From contig JBFWZA010000006.1 of the NCBI GenBank assembly GCA_050185825.1, positions 1-64,000 on the forward strand: a stretch of DNA of 64,000 nucleotides. The letters are read 5' to 3'. The notes under the pieces were generated by a model, which did not search any database, was not told where the DNA came from, and saw only the letters and a program-made list of their open reading frames with translations. The position numbers and the translations under genes were made by a program. Origin of the DNA: SZUA-309 sp050185825. Lineage in GTDB: Bacteria; Pseudomonadota; Gammaproteobacteria; Pseudomonadales; Azotimanducaceae. Below are positions 26,984-35,031 of the stretch, one piece after another. Positions within the stretch are counted from its first letter, which is position 1, and the number at the start of each line of letters is the position of its first letter.

Positions 26984-28234
26984 CATGAACGCGCAGGACG
27001 CGCTCATGGCCGCCGGGATCATCAGCAGGCGCGGGTCGATGGCGGCGCCGATGGCGCCCGCCGCCAGGATCGGCATGAGCAGCGTGGTGGTGGCCGTGTT
27101 GCTCGTGGTCTCGGTGAGGAACGTCACCGCCAGACAGATCACGAACATGACGAGCAGCACGGGCAGCCCGGAGAGGCCGGAGAGGCCGGAGCCGATCGTC
27201 TCGGACAGACCGGACGCGGTGTAGGCGCTGGCAATGGCAATGCCGGCGCCGAACAGAATCAGCATGCCCCAGGGAATCCGCTCCGCCGTCTCCCAGTCGA
27301 GCAGCCTGCCGCCCTCTCCGTCGGGGATCAGAAACATCACCACCACCGCCAGCAGCGCGACCATGGCGTCGTTGGTGACGGACAGCCCGAAGAGCGCTGT
27401 CCAGCCGCCGAACGGCTCGGAGCGGGTGATCCAGCACAGCGCCGTCAGCGCGAACACGAGCAGCACGCGTACCTCCCCGGCCTGCCAGGCGCCCACCTTC
27501 GGCAGTGCGACCCGGCCTTCGTAGGTCAGGTGGCGGGTCAGATAGAAGGCCATCGCGGGCAGGAACACCACCACGATGGGCACCGCCCACACCATCCAGG
27601 TGACGAACGGGATGCTCTCTCCGGTGGTCGCCTCGTAGACCCCCATGAACACGATGTTGGGTGGCGTGCCGATGGGAGTGCCGATCCCTCCGATGCTCGA
27701 TGCGTAGGCGATGCCGAGCAGCAGCGGGGTGGCGAGCTTGGGATCCTCCGACTTTTCCAGCACGGCGAGTGCCACGGGCAGCAGCATGAGCGTGGTGGCG
27801 GTGTTGGAGATCCACATGGACAGCAGCGCCGAGGCGGCCATGAAGCCGAACACCAGCGCCCGGCTGGAGCCGCCGCCGAAGGCGCGAACCATGGCCAGCG
27901 CGATGCGCCGGTGGGCGCCGTTCTTCTCGAGCGCGGTGGCCAGGATGAATCCGCCGAGCAGCAGCAGAATGAGGCTGTGCCCGTAGGACTCGGCGATTTC
28001 CTCCGGCGTGAGCACGCCGAGCAAGGGCAGCACGGCGAGCGGGATGAGCGATGTGGCCGGAATGGGGATCGGCTCGAACACCCACCAGACCACGCAGATG
28101 ATCGTGATGCCGAGGGTAACGGCAGCGTCGTTCGAGAAACCGGCCGTGGACATGAGGTATGCTGACAGCACCGCGAGCAGGGGCCCGGCGATGAGTGCGA
28201 TACGCTTGGGGGTGGTCGACACGTTGGAGGTCAT
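26843..28234 (-). CDS. DASS (SLC13) family sodium-coupled anion symporter
   Basis: A 463-residue, multi-helix importer for dicarboxylates, sulfate or similar anions. The two signature segments ISNTATTLMLLPVALAV and TSNTATTTLLMPILAAG carry the SNT motifs of the sodium/substrate site. VWWVFEPIPIPATSLIPL and GTPPNIVF are also typical. The start at 28234 (MTSNVSTTPKRIALI) was chosen from the family length; no clear ribosome-binding site is visible. The frame stays open far upstream through sbcB, which was rejected. The region just upstream holds a 15-bp tandem repeat. Substrate unknown. Confidence 0.9.
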   Translation of the reverse strand: MTSNVSTTPKRIALIAGPLLAVLSAYLMSTAGFSNDAAVTLGITIICVVWWVFEPIPIPATSLIPLAVLPLLGVLTPEEIAESYGHSLILLLLGGFILATALEKNGAHRRIALAMVRAFGGGSSRALVFGFMAASALLSMWISNTATTLMLLPVALAVLEKSEDPKLATPLLLGIAYASSIGGIGTPIGTPPNIVFMGVYEATTGESIPFVTWMVWAVPIVVVFLPAMAFYLTRHLTYEGRVALPKVGAWQAGEVRVLLVFALTALCWITRSEPFGGWTALFGLSVTNDAMVALLAVVVMFLIPDGEGGRLLDWETAERIPWGMLILFGAGIAIASAYTASGLSETIGSGLSGLSGLPVLLVMFVICLAVTFLTETTSNTATTTLLMPILAAGAIGAAIDPRLLMIPAAMSASCAFMLPVATAPNVIMFSTGHFSIETMAREGFALNLIGAVIISVGCYLVLV

Positions 28235-28370
28235 GGCGGACGAAGATGCCAACGCTCGTTCCCGAACGCAAATGTTCCCGAACGCCTGGTTCTCGAATGC
28301 ACATTTCTCGAATGCACATTTCTCGAATGCACATTTCTCGAAGGCAATGAAACGCAAACGGACCGCATAG
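28233..28370 (+). CDS. Possible 45-residue pentapeptide-like ORF upstream of sbcB
   Basis: An ATG at 28233, with GGAGG just upstream at short spacing, opens a 45-codon frame through the tandem repeat. It gives four consecutive units AWFSN, AHFSN, AHFSN, AHFSK, then a basic end (MKRKRTA). It stops five bases before the sbcB ATG. The A-x-F-x-N pattern resembles pentapeptide repeats, but four units are few, and any 15-bp repeat without stops would give such a peptide. It also overlaps the DASS start on the other strand. Listed as a candidate only. Confidence 0.2.
   Translation: MADEDANARSRTQMFPNAWFSNAHFSNAHFSNAHFSKAMKRKRTA
28259..28349. repeat. 15-bp tandem repeat array, about six units
   Basis: Units with the pattern TTCYCGAAYGC plus four bases run head to tail: a 16-base unit at 28259, then 15-base units at 28275, 28290, 28305, 28320 and 28335. 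The units at 28290, 28305 and 28320 are identical; outer units diverge. The array fills most of the gap between the divergent DASS and sbcB starts, so it may affect promoter spacing. Because the period is divisible by three, it reads as a pentapeptide repeat in several frames. Confidence 0.95.
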
Positions 28371-28375
28371 ACCGC

Positions 28376-29821
28376 ATGGCGCAATCGCTCTACTGGTACG
28401 ACCTGGAGACGTCCGGCACCGAACCGCGCTGGGATCGGATCGTGCAGTTCGGCGGCTTCCGCACGGACATGTCGCTGAAGCCCATTGGCGACGAGTACTG
28501 CACCTACGTCCGGCTGCCGGACGACGTGCTGCCGAATCCGCAGGCGACGCTCGTCACCGGCATCACCCCCGAGCTCACGCACCGGGAGGGGGTCAGCGAG
28601 TTCGAGGCGCTCTGCCGGATCCGCACGCTCTTCAGCGAGCCGGGAACCTGCGTGGCGGGCTTCAACAACCTGCGCTTCGACGACGAGTTCATCCGCTTCG
28701 GTTTCTACCGCATGCTGATGGATCCCTACGCACGGGAGTGGCAGAACGACAATTCCCGCTGGGACATCATCGACCTGGTGCGGGCGACGGGCGCGCTGCG
28801 ACGGGATGGCATCGTCTGGCCGACCAACGAGGAGGGGTTGCCGACCTACCGTCTCGAGGACATGACGCGTGCCAACGGCCTGGATCACGGTCAGGCACAC
28901 GACGCGCTCTCGGACGTCCGGGCCACGGTCGCCGTGGCGCGCATGATTCTCGAGGCTCAGCCCAGGCTCTACGAGTACTACTTCAACCTCCGCCGCAAGA
29001 AAGCGGTACGGAAGCTGCTCGAGCCTTACGGCGCGCGACTGTGCGTGCACGTGTCCGGCATGTATCCGCGCGAGCGCTACTGCTCGGCGCCCGTGATCTC
29101 GGTGTGCAGGCACCCGACCAACAGCAACTCCATCATCGTCGCGGATCTGGGGCACGACATCGAGCCGCTGCTGCGCTGCTCGGAGGACGAGATCCGGGAG
29201 AAGCTCTTCACGCCCGGGCCGAATTCGGATCGGCCGCCGCTGAAGGAAATCAAGATCAACCGCTGCCCGTTCGTTGCCGGTATCGAGGTGCTCGACGACG
29301 AAGGCTGGTCGCGTATCGGTGCGCGGCAGCGGGACGTCGAGAAGCGCCAGCGGCGACTGAAGCAGCCGGGTGTGGCTCAGAAGATCATGCGGGTGTTTGC
29401 CGGCCGGCCGATGGATCAGATCGAGGATCCGGATGCCGCGCTCTATGATGCCTTTCTTCAGGACGCGGATCGGAGCCGGTGCGACAGATTTCTCGAAGGC
29501 GTCAACGAGGGTGGCTGGGTGGACCTGGACTACTCCGACAAGCGGCTGCACGCCCTGGCATCGAGGCTGAAGGCACGGAGCTTCCCGGAGCGGATGACGG
29601 CGGAGGAGCGACAGGCGTGGCACGACTTCGTCTCGGAAAAGCTGCACGCGGACGCCGCACCCTGGCTGACGCTGCCCGCATTCTTCGAAAACCTGGAACG
29701 CTCGCAGGCCGAGCTCGAGGAGCGGCCGGCATCCGGACGGGAGCGCGAGCTCCTGGCGACACTGGCCGAGTATGGCCGCGACCTCAACGGACGCTACCCG
29801 CCCCCCGGGGCACATGACTGA
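28376..29821 (+). CDS. sbcB: Exodeoxyribonuclease I
   Basis: A 481-residue 3'-5' single-strand DNA exonuclease used in recombination and mismatch repair. The DEDD-family start is LYWYDLETSGTEPRWDRI with D9 and E11; later motifs include VAGFNNLRFDDEFIR and NGLDHGQAHDALSDV. The SH3-like and C-terminal domains are complete. It is immediately downstream of the tandem repeat array. Its last eight bases overlap the start of the ABC ATPase gene (ATGACTGA). Confidence 0.95.
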   Translation: MAQSLYWYDLETSGTEPRWDRIVQFGGFRTDMSLKPIGDEYCTYVRLPDDVLPNPQATLVTGITPELTHREGVSEFEALCRIRTLFSEPGTCVAGFNNLRFDDEFIRFGFYRMLMDPYAREWQNDNSRWDIIDLVRATGALRRDGIVWPTNEEGLPTYRLEDMTRANGLDHGQAHDALSDVRATVAVARMILEAQPRLYEYYFNLRRKKAVRKLLEPYGARLCVHVSGMYPRERYCSAPVISVCRHPTNSNSIIVADLGHDIEPLLRCSEDEIREKLFTPGPNSDRPPLKEIKINRCPFVAGIEVLDDEGWSRIGARQRDVEKRQRRLKQPGVAQKIMRVFAGRPMDQIEDPDAALYDAFLQDADRSRCDRFLEGVNEGGWVDLDYSDKRLHALASRLKARSFPERMTAEERQAWHDFVSEKLHADAAPWLTLPAFFENLERSQAELEERPASGRERELLATLAEYGRDLNGRYPPPGAHD

Positions 29822-30545
29822 CTGCGTCAGCTTCCACCGGATCTGGAAGTCCTACGAACCCGGCAGGCCCGTGCTCCGGGATGTCACGCTCTCGCTGCCC
29901 GCGGGATCGACGACGGCCATCGTCGGTGAGAGCGGCAGCGGCAAAACCACCCTGCTGCAGCTCGTCAACGCCGTGGAAGCGCCGGATCAGGGGGAGGTGC
30001 GGGTGTTCGGAGAGCCGATACCTCCGGACCGGGTCGCCTTCCGGCGGCAGATCGGCTACAGCGTTCAGGGTGCAGGGCTGTTTCCGCACATGACCAACCG
30101 CGAAAACGTGACCCTGCTTGCCCGTCTTGAGGGCTGGGAAGCAGCAGCCATCGCTCGGCGGTTCGACGCGCTGCTCGAGCAGATGGGCCTGCCGGCGGAC
30201 GTGGCGGACCGGTATCCGGCGGAGCTGTCCGGCGGCCAGCAGCAGCGGGTCGGGCTGTGTCGGGCGCTGATGCTCAAGCCGCGGCTGCTGCTGCTCGACG
30301 AGCCGTTTTCCGCCGTCGATCCGATCACCCGGGTCGGCATTTACGACCGCTTCCGTCACGTGCAGGTGCACGAGGGTGTGAGCACGCTGCTGGTGACCCA
30401 CGACATGCGCGAGGCGGTGAAGCTGGCGGCGACGCTGGTGATCGTTCGCGAGGGTGAGGTGGCGCAGTGGGGTCCGGTCGCCGACGTGCTCGCCAGCCCC
30501 GGTAACGACTACGTCGCGGAGCTCCTGAAGGGGCAGCTCGGGTGA
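29814..30545 (+). CDS. ABC transporter ATPase for compatible solutes (OpuCA/OsmV-like)
   Basis: A 243-residue ATPase with Walker A GESGSGKTT at 38-46, signature LSGGQQQRVGLCRAL, Walker B LLLLDEPFSAVD and the H-loop VTHDM. The lack of a C-terminal CBS pair separates it from longer OpuCA proteins. The neighbour is a glycine betaine/carnitine/choline-type binding-protein/permease fusion. The ATG at 29814 was preferred to an upstream start inside sbcB; it overlaps the sbcB stop. Its own stop overlaps the next GTG (GTGA). Confidence 0.9.
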   Translation: MTDCVSFHRIWKSYEPGRPVLRDVTLSLPAGSTTAIVGESGSGKTTLLQLVNAVEAPDQGEVRVFGEPIPPDRVAFRRQIGYSVQGAGLFPHMTNRENVTLLARLEGWEAAAIARRFDALLEQMGLPADVADRYPAELSGGQQQRVGLCRALMLKPRLLLLDEPFSAVDPITRVGIYDRFRHVQVHEGVSTLLVTHDMREAVKLAATLVIVREGEVAQWGPVADVLASPGNDYVAELLKGQLG

Positions 30546-32017
30546 GCCTGCGCCGGCGGCTGCAGACGCTGCTCTGGCTCGTGGCCGCGATCACCGCGGC
30601 ACAGGTCGCCGCTGAAACGGTGCGGGTGGGCAGCAAGAATTTCAACGAGTCCTACATCCTCGCGGAGATCATTGCTCAGCGCCTGGAGGAGACCGGCTTC
30701 GACGTGGAACGGCGCTTCGGGCTGGGCGGCACGCTCATCTGCTTCGAGGCGCTGGAAGCGGGAGAAATCGACCTCTACGTCGAGTACACGGGGACACTCA
30801 GTCAGGTCGTGCTCGGCACCCCGGAGGTCAACGACGTGGCCGCGCTCGATGCGCTGGCGGCGGAGCGGGGGCTCGCGCTGCTGGAACCGTTCGGCTTCGA
30901 CAACACCTATGCCATCGCCGTGCCCCGCGCCCTGGCGTCTGCAAAGAACCTCGAGCGCATCGGCGATCTGGCGGCGCATCCGGAGCTCGCCGTGGTGGTC
31001 AGCCACGAGTTTCTCGAGCGCGAGGACGGCTGGCGCGGTCTCGCCCGGGTCTACGGCCTCGGCGGCGAGGTCAAGGGCATCGAGCACGGCCTGGCCTACC
31101 AGGCGATCGCGGCAGGCAGCATCGAGGTGACCGATGCCTACTCCACGGATGGGGAGCTTGAGCGCTACGACCTGGTGATTCTCGAAGACGACCTGGGCTA
31201 CTTCCCCGAGTACCTGGCCGTGCCCCTGGTTCGGCGGTCCCTGCCTGCTGCAGCGGTGGACGCCCTGTCGGTGCTCGGCGGCAGCATCGACGACGGGCAG
31301 ATGCAGACCATGAATGCGGAGGTGGTATTCGGCGGCAGCAGCTTCGCGGAGGTCGCTAATGCCTTCCTCGCCGAGCGCGGTCTGGCCCGGGTCCGGGACG
31401 GCGAGTCCAGGATGCTCGCGGATCTCAGGCGCAACACCATTCAACACCTGAAGCTGACGGCGGCGGCGCTGCTGGCAGCGGTGCTGGTGGGCGTCGGCGT
31501 CAGCCTGGCCGTCTTCCGCTCGTCCTTCGTGTCCCGCACGGTCATCTATTTCTGCGGGCTGCTGCAGACCGTGCCCTCGATTGCGCTGCTGGCGCTGCTC
31601 ATACCGGTGCTCGGCATCGGCGTGGCACCTGCCATCCTCGCGCTGTTTCTGTATTCGCTCCTGCCCATCCTGCGCAACACCATCACCGCGCTCACCACCA
31701 TCGACCCGACGCTCACCCGGGTGGCGGTGGCCATGGGTCTGTCCCGGCGCGAGCAGCTCCGGCACGTCTACCTGCCGTTGTCGCTGCCCAGCATGTTTGC
31801 GGGCATCCGCACGGCAGCAGTGATCAGCATTGGCACCGCGACGCTCGCCGCCTTCATCGGCGCGGGCGGTCTGGGTGACCCGATCGTCACGGGCCTGGCG
31901 CTGAACGATGTCCGCCTGATCCTGCAGGGCGCCGTTCCCGCGGCGCTGCTCGCCATCGTCACCGAGCTCCTTTTCGAAGGGCTCGAGCGCTGGCTGATAC
32001 CGGGGCACCTGCGGTAG
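30542..32017 (+). CDS. Fused substrate-binding protein and permease of an osmoprotectant ABC transporter
   Basis: A 491-residue fusion. After a signal-like helix (residues about 7-24) comes an OpuAC/ProX-type binding domain (VRVGSKNFNESYILAEIIAQ, EYTGTLSQVVLGTPE, DAYSTDGELERYDLVILEDD) to about 285. A permease domain with five or six helices follows (LLQTVPSIALLALLIPVLG, GLSRREQLRHVYLPLSLP, IGAGGLGDPI). The family binds glycine betaine, choline or carnitine. The binding-domain-first order is opposite to the well-known OpuABC fusion. It starts with GTG overlapping the ATPase stop. Confidence 0.9.
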   Translation: MSLRRRLQTLLWLVAAITAAQVAAETVRVGSKNFNESYILAEIIAQRLEETGFDVERRFGLGGTLICFEALEAGEIDLYVEYTGTLSQVVLGTPEVNDVAALDALAAERGLALLEPFGFDNTYAIAVPRALASAKNLERIGDLAAHPELAVVVSHEFLEREDGWRGLARVYGLGGEVKGIEHGLAYQAIAAGSIEVTDAYSTDGELERYDLVILEDDLGYFPEYLAVPLVRRSLPAAAVDALSVLGGSIDDGQMQTMNAEVVFGGSSFAEVANAFLAERGLARVRDGESRMLADLRRNTIQHLKLTAAALLAAVLVGVGVSLAVFRSSFVSRTVIYFCGLLQTVPSIALLALLIPVLGIGVAPAILALFLYSLLPILRNTITALTTIDPTLTRVAVAMGLSRREQLRHVYLPLSLPSMFAGIRTAAVISIGTATLAAFIGAGGLGDPIVTGLALNDVRLILQGAVPAALLAIVTELLFEGLERWLIPGHLR

Positions 32018-32037
32018 CCGTCGCTGCAGCGGAACGA

Positions 32038-33033
32038 TCAGAGCGTGCCGAGATAGGCGTCGTAGGAGGCCGTGACGGGATCGAAGTCGATGTCCGCCGG
32101 GGCGTCACGCCAGATGGCGACCCACCAGTCCCGCTTCCGGCCCGGCAGGCGGGTGGCATCCTGGATCTGCTCCTCCCACGGGAAGTCCTCGTCGCCGAAG
32201 TAGTCTTCCGGGGAGAGGCCCGACAGAAACAGAATTGCCTCGCCGCGGGCAAGCCGGCGCTGGCAGTCCGGCGGGGCGCCGAACGATCGGGCTAGCGCAG
32301 CCTGAGCCGTCACCTGGGACTCGTCGAGAATCGCCAGGCGCCAGATCTCGCCGTTGGACTTGAGCATCAGCAGCCCCGGCGGATCGTCCACCAGGTAGTA
32401 CTCCACCAGACCGTGCGTTTCCATCAGGGCGCGCACGTAGGCGGCTATCCGCTGATCGACCAGAAAGGTCGGTGGATCGATGGCGAGCGTGGACTTCAGC
32501 CGTGCCGTGTACTGACTGAAGTACTCGTGCAGCAGCTCGGTGACAAATCTGTGAACGGTACGGATGGGCTCGGCGCACTGCTTCGGAATGTAGCGATGAA
32601 TCAGGCCGGCGTTGAACGCCTCCACCGCCAGCTTCTCGTCGGCCACGCCGGTGAGCATCGCCCGGCGGATGTAGGGATCGTCCAGGGCCGCGCAGAATTC
32701 GAGCCCGTCCAGGGACGGCATGGCGTAATCGACCACCAGCACGGCGTTGCGCCGGAACCGGTCCACGTGGCTGATCTCCTGCTCGATCAGGCCGAGGTCC
32801 AGGTGAATGATGGTGTCGCCTGCCAGCCGCTGCAGCGAAAAGCACCGGTCCATGAGCGGCGCCAGGGGGATGGGCTGACGCAGGTAGGCCAGCGCCGCTT
32901 CAGGATCCGTGAACGTCCTGCAGGCCCAGTTGCCGGGCAGCTCCAGGTCTAGGCTCTGCAGAAACGACTCGTTGTCGTCTACGAAGCAGATGGTGGTGGG
33001 GTGAAAGTAGGGTGACAGCGCGAACTCCGGCAT
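32038..33033 (-). CDS. Atypical response regulator with insertion and unknown C-terminal domain
   Basis: A 331-residue protein. The receiver fold begins TTICFVDDNESFLQSL (D19, D20), but about 45 extra residues (51-97) separate the first two strands from the phosphorylation strand VLVVDYAMPSLDGLEF (D102). T128 in MLTGVADEKLAVEAF and K151 complete the active site, so phosphorylation is plausible. Residues 155-331 match no output domain I know; SNGEIWRL, LFLSGLSPEDYFGDED and RKRDWWVAIW stand out. It starts four bases after an Arc-like repressor gene and is probably co-transcribed with it. No histidine kinase is adjacent. Confidence 0.75.
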   Translation of the reverse strand: MPEFALSPYFHPTTICFVDDNESFLQSLDLELPGNWACRTFTDPEAALAYLRQPIPLAPLMDRCFSLQRLAGDTIIHLDLGLIEQEISHVDRFRRNAVLVVDYAMPSLDGLEFCAALDDPYIRRAMLTGVADEKLAVEAFNAGLIHRYIPKQCAEPIRTVHRFVTELLHEYFSQYTARLKSTLAIDPPTFLVDQRIAAYVRALMETHGLVEYYLVDDPPGLLMLKSNGEIWRLAILDESQVTAQAALARSFGAPPDCQRRLARGEAILFLSGLSPEDYFGDEDFPWEEQIQDATRLPGRKRDWWVAIWRDAPADIDFDPVTASYDAYLGTL

Positions 33034-33036
33034 GAC

Positions 33037-33339
33037 TCACACCAGCAGGTGGTAGAGCGCTTCCCGCTTCCGCACCGACATGCGCCGGTAGCAGCGGATG
33101 AGTTCCTCCTCGTCGGGCGTGAGATCCCGACGGAACAGGTTCTCGAACTCGCCGTGCAGGGGCGGCTCTATGTCGCGCACCGACGCCTCGTCCGGAATGC
33201 CGCTGAACGTCTGCTGGAGTCGGGCTACAATGTCGGAGTTCATGCTGCGCCGGTAGTGGCGGGCGGATTCCCGGATCTGATCTCTCATGGCAGGTGGAAG
33301 ACGGACCATATATTTGTATGGCTGCTCTTTCTCTTTCAT
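33037..33339 (-). CDS. Arc-family ribbon-helix-helix DNA-binding protein
   Basis: A 100-residue protein with an Arc-like N-terminal RHH domain (YKYMVRLPPAMRDQIRESA, then RRSMNSDIVARLQQTF). The C-terminal 50 residues (EFENLFRRDLTPDEEELIRCYRRM) form a charged helical extension longer than in phage Arc. The ATG at 33339 was chosen; a GTG at 33366 has AGGAG 14 bases upstream and is possible. It is followed after three bases by the atypical response-regulator gene, suggesting a repressor and receiver acting together. Confidence 0.8.
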   Translation of the reverse strand: MKEKEQPYKYMVRLPPAMRDQIRESARHYRRSMNSDIVARLQQTFSGIPDEASVRDIEPPLHGEFENLFRRDLTPDEEELIRCYRRMSVRKREALYHLLV

Positions 33340-33554
33340 GGGCTGCGGCTGCTCTTGGTCGTGCACTGGTTGAATCGTTCTCCTCTGGAACGTCCTTCCG
33401 AGCCTGCCTTACCTCGCGGCCGCAGCCACGGAACACGGGGACTCGACTCGTCACTTCGACATCGAAGCACGGAAATCGGGGTGTAGGCAAAATGCCTGAC
33501 CGAATCTAGCCCCGTTCGCGCCCCGTAACAAGGGTGGCAAGGTGATATCAGACG

Positions 33555-33596
33555 GAGAGCTTCAGCGTGCCGGGAGAGAGCTTCAGCGTGCCGGGA
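33555..33596. repeat. Perfect 21-bp tandem duplication
   Basis: The 21-base sequence starting GAGAGCTTCAGCGTGCCGGG occurs twice without change at 33555-33575 and 33576-33596. It lies just upstream of the chosen Nudix ATG (33612) and covers two in-frame GTG codons. It looks like a recent duplication. An in-frame start in the repeat would add a 15-residue extension. Confidence 0.95.
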
Positions 33597-33611
33597 GATC
33601 AGACCTCACAG

Positions 33612-34367
33612 ATGCAACCGCTTCAGCGCCAGAACATTCGACTGGCGGCCACCGTCGTCCTGATGCGTGATACCGCGGAAGGGGTCGAGGTCTTCATGAC
33701 CCAGCGCCCGGGCGGCGTGGATTTCCCCGATCTCCACGTCTTCCCCGGCGGCAAGGTGGACGAGCAGGATCTGCTCGGGGATCAGGTGCACGGCTGCTCG
33801 GAAACAGAGGCCAACCGTCTGCTGGGTCTCGGCGCCGGTGGCCTGCGTTACTGGGTGACGGCGATCCGGGAGTGCTTCGAGGAGTGCGGTGTGCTGCTTG
33901 CGCGCCGGGGCGGAACCTTTCTCGCCCTGGACGAGCCGGCCGAGGTGGCGCGTTTCGATGGCTACCGTCAGGCGCTCATCGATCGCAGCATGACCATGGC
34001 CGAGCTCTGCGAGCGGGAGAGCCTGGTGCTGGCGGCCGACTGCCTCTCCTACTTCAGCCACTGGCTCACGCCGGCAAGCGTACCGCGCCGGTTCGACACC
34101 CGTTTCTTCGTCGCCCGCATGCCGGTGCTGCAGCAAACCGCTGCCCATGCCTGGGAGACGGCGGGCGAGCACTGGGTGTCACCGGGCGAAGCGCTGGCGG
34201 CGGCGGCCGCCGGCACCTGGCAGATGATCTCGCCCACCCTGACGACGCTCAGGAGCCTCGCCGGCTTCGACTCGGCGGCGGCGGTGTTCGATGCCGTCGC
34301 CCGAGAGACTCATCTGCCAAGGCTCACCGACGAGCTGTCTTACCAGGGCATGCAGCCGCTCAGATGA
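33612..34367 (+). CDS. Nudix hydrolase, NUDT19-like with interrupted Nudix box
   Basis: A 251-residue Nudix protein. The conserved FPGGKVDEQD and the catalytic helix AIRECFEECGVLL (REXXEEXGV) are present but are separated by about 35 residues instead of being contiguous. An insertion at this point is known in NUDT19-type CoA/acyl-CoA pyrophosphatases, so hydrolysis of CoA esters is a reasonable inference. The ATG at 33612 (MQPLQRQNIRLAATVV) was chosen; a GTG at 33567 in the 21-bp duplication is also open. The stop overlaps the next ATG (ATGA), tying it to the ABC operon. Confidence 0.83.
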   Translation: MQPLQRQNIRLAATVVLMRDTAEGVEVFMTQRPGGVDFPDLHVFPGGKVDEQDLLGDQVHGCSETEANRLLGLGAGGLRYWVTAIRECFEECGVLLARRGGTFLALDEPAEVARFDGYRQALIDRSMTMAELCERESLVLAADCLSYFSHWLTPASVPRRFDTRFFVARMPVLQQTAAHAWETAGEHWVSPGEALAAAAAGTWQMISPTLTTLRSLAGFDSAAAVFDAVARETHLPRLTDELSYQGMQPLR

Positions 34368-35029
34368 GCCCACTGCTCGAGGCGCGGGGACTGTGCAAGT
34401 CCTTCCCGGACGGCGCAGCCCGGCGGGTGGTGCTCGATGTCATCGACGTCCTGATCGATCCCGGTGAGGTCGTTGCGCTGGTGGGTCCGAGCGGCTCCGG
34501 GAAGTCCACGCTGCTGAACCTGCTGGCCGGTCTGCAGCGACCGGATGCGGGATCGATACGCCTGGACGTGGGGGGCTCTGTTGCGGCGCTCGAGACACTG
34601 ACCGATGCCCAGTGCACGCGCCTGCGCCGGCGCCACATCGGGTACGTCTTCCAGTTCTTCAACCTGATACCGACGCTCACGGTCCGGGAAAACGTGCTGC
34701 TGCCGCTGGAGCTGAACGGGCTGTCCGCGTCCGTCGGCGAGGCGATGGCGCGGCTGACCACGCTCGGCCTCGATCACCGGCTCGACGATTTCCCCGCCCA
34801 CCTCTCCGGTGGCGAACGGCAGCGCACGGCAATCGCACGGGCGCTCGCTCACCATCCGCGGCTGGTGCTCGCCGACGAGCCGACGGGCAATCTGGATCAT
34901 GTGAACGCCGAGCGGGTGGTCGACCTGCTGGTCTCGGAAGTACGTTCGTCGTCCTGTTCGCTGCTGATGGCGACCCACAGCGAGACCGTCGCCAGCCGCG
35001 CGGACCGGATTCTGCGTCTGGCAGGCTGA
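34364..35029 (+). CDS. ABC transporter ATPase (LolD/MacB type)
   Basis: A 221-residue ATPase. Walker A GPSGSGKST is at 41-49, followed by YVFQFFNLIPTLTVRENVLLPL, signature LSGGERQRTAIARAL and Walker B LVLADEPTGNLD, all typical of the LolD/MacB/FtsE mechanotransmission group. It overlaps the Nudix stop by four bases and is followed two bases later by the FtsX-like permease. Such ATPases usually drive extraction or export of lipids or lipoproteins, not solute uptake. Confidence 0.92.
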   Translation: MSPLLEARGLCKSFPDGAARRVVLDVIDVLIDPGEVVALVGPSGSGKSTLLNLLAGLQRPDAGSIRLDVGGSVAALETLTDAQCTRLRRRHIGYVFQFFNLIPTLTVRENVLLPLELNGLSASVGEAMARLTTLGLDHRLDDFPAHLSGGERQRTAIARALAHHPRLVLADEPTGNLDHVNAERVVDLLVSEVRSSSCSLLMATHSETVASRADRILRLAG

Positions 35030-35031
35030 CG

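Noticed and set aside
28259..28349. CRISPR array
   Set aside because: Units are 15 bp and contiguous, with no spacers and no cas genes nearby.
28235..29815. N-terminal extension of the DASS gene through sbcB
   Set aside because: The family starts near MTSNV at 28234; the extension is antisense to sbcB and includes the tandem repeat.
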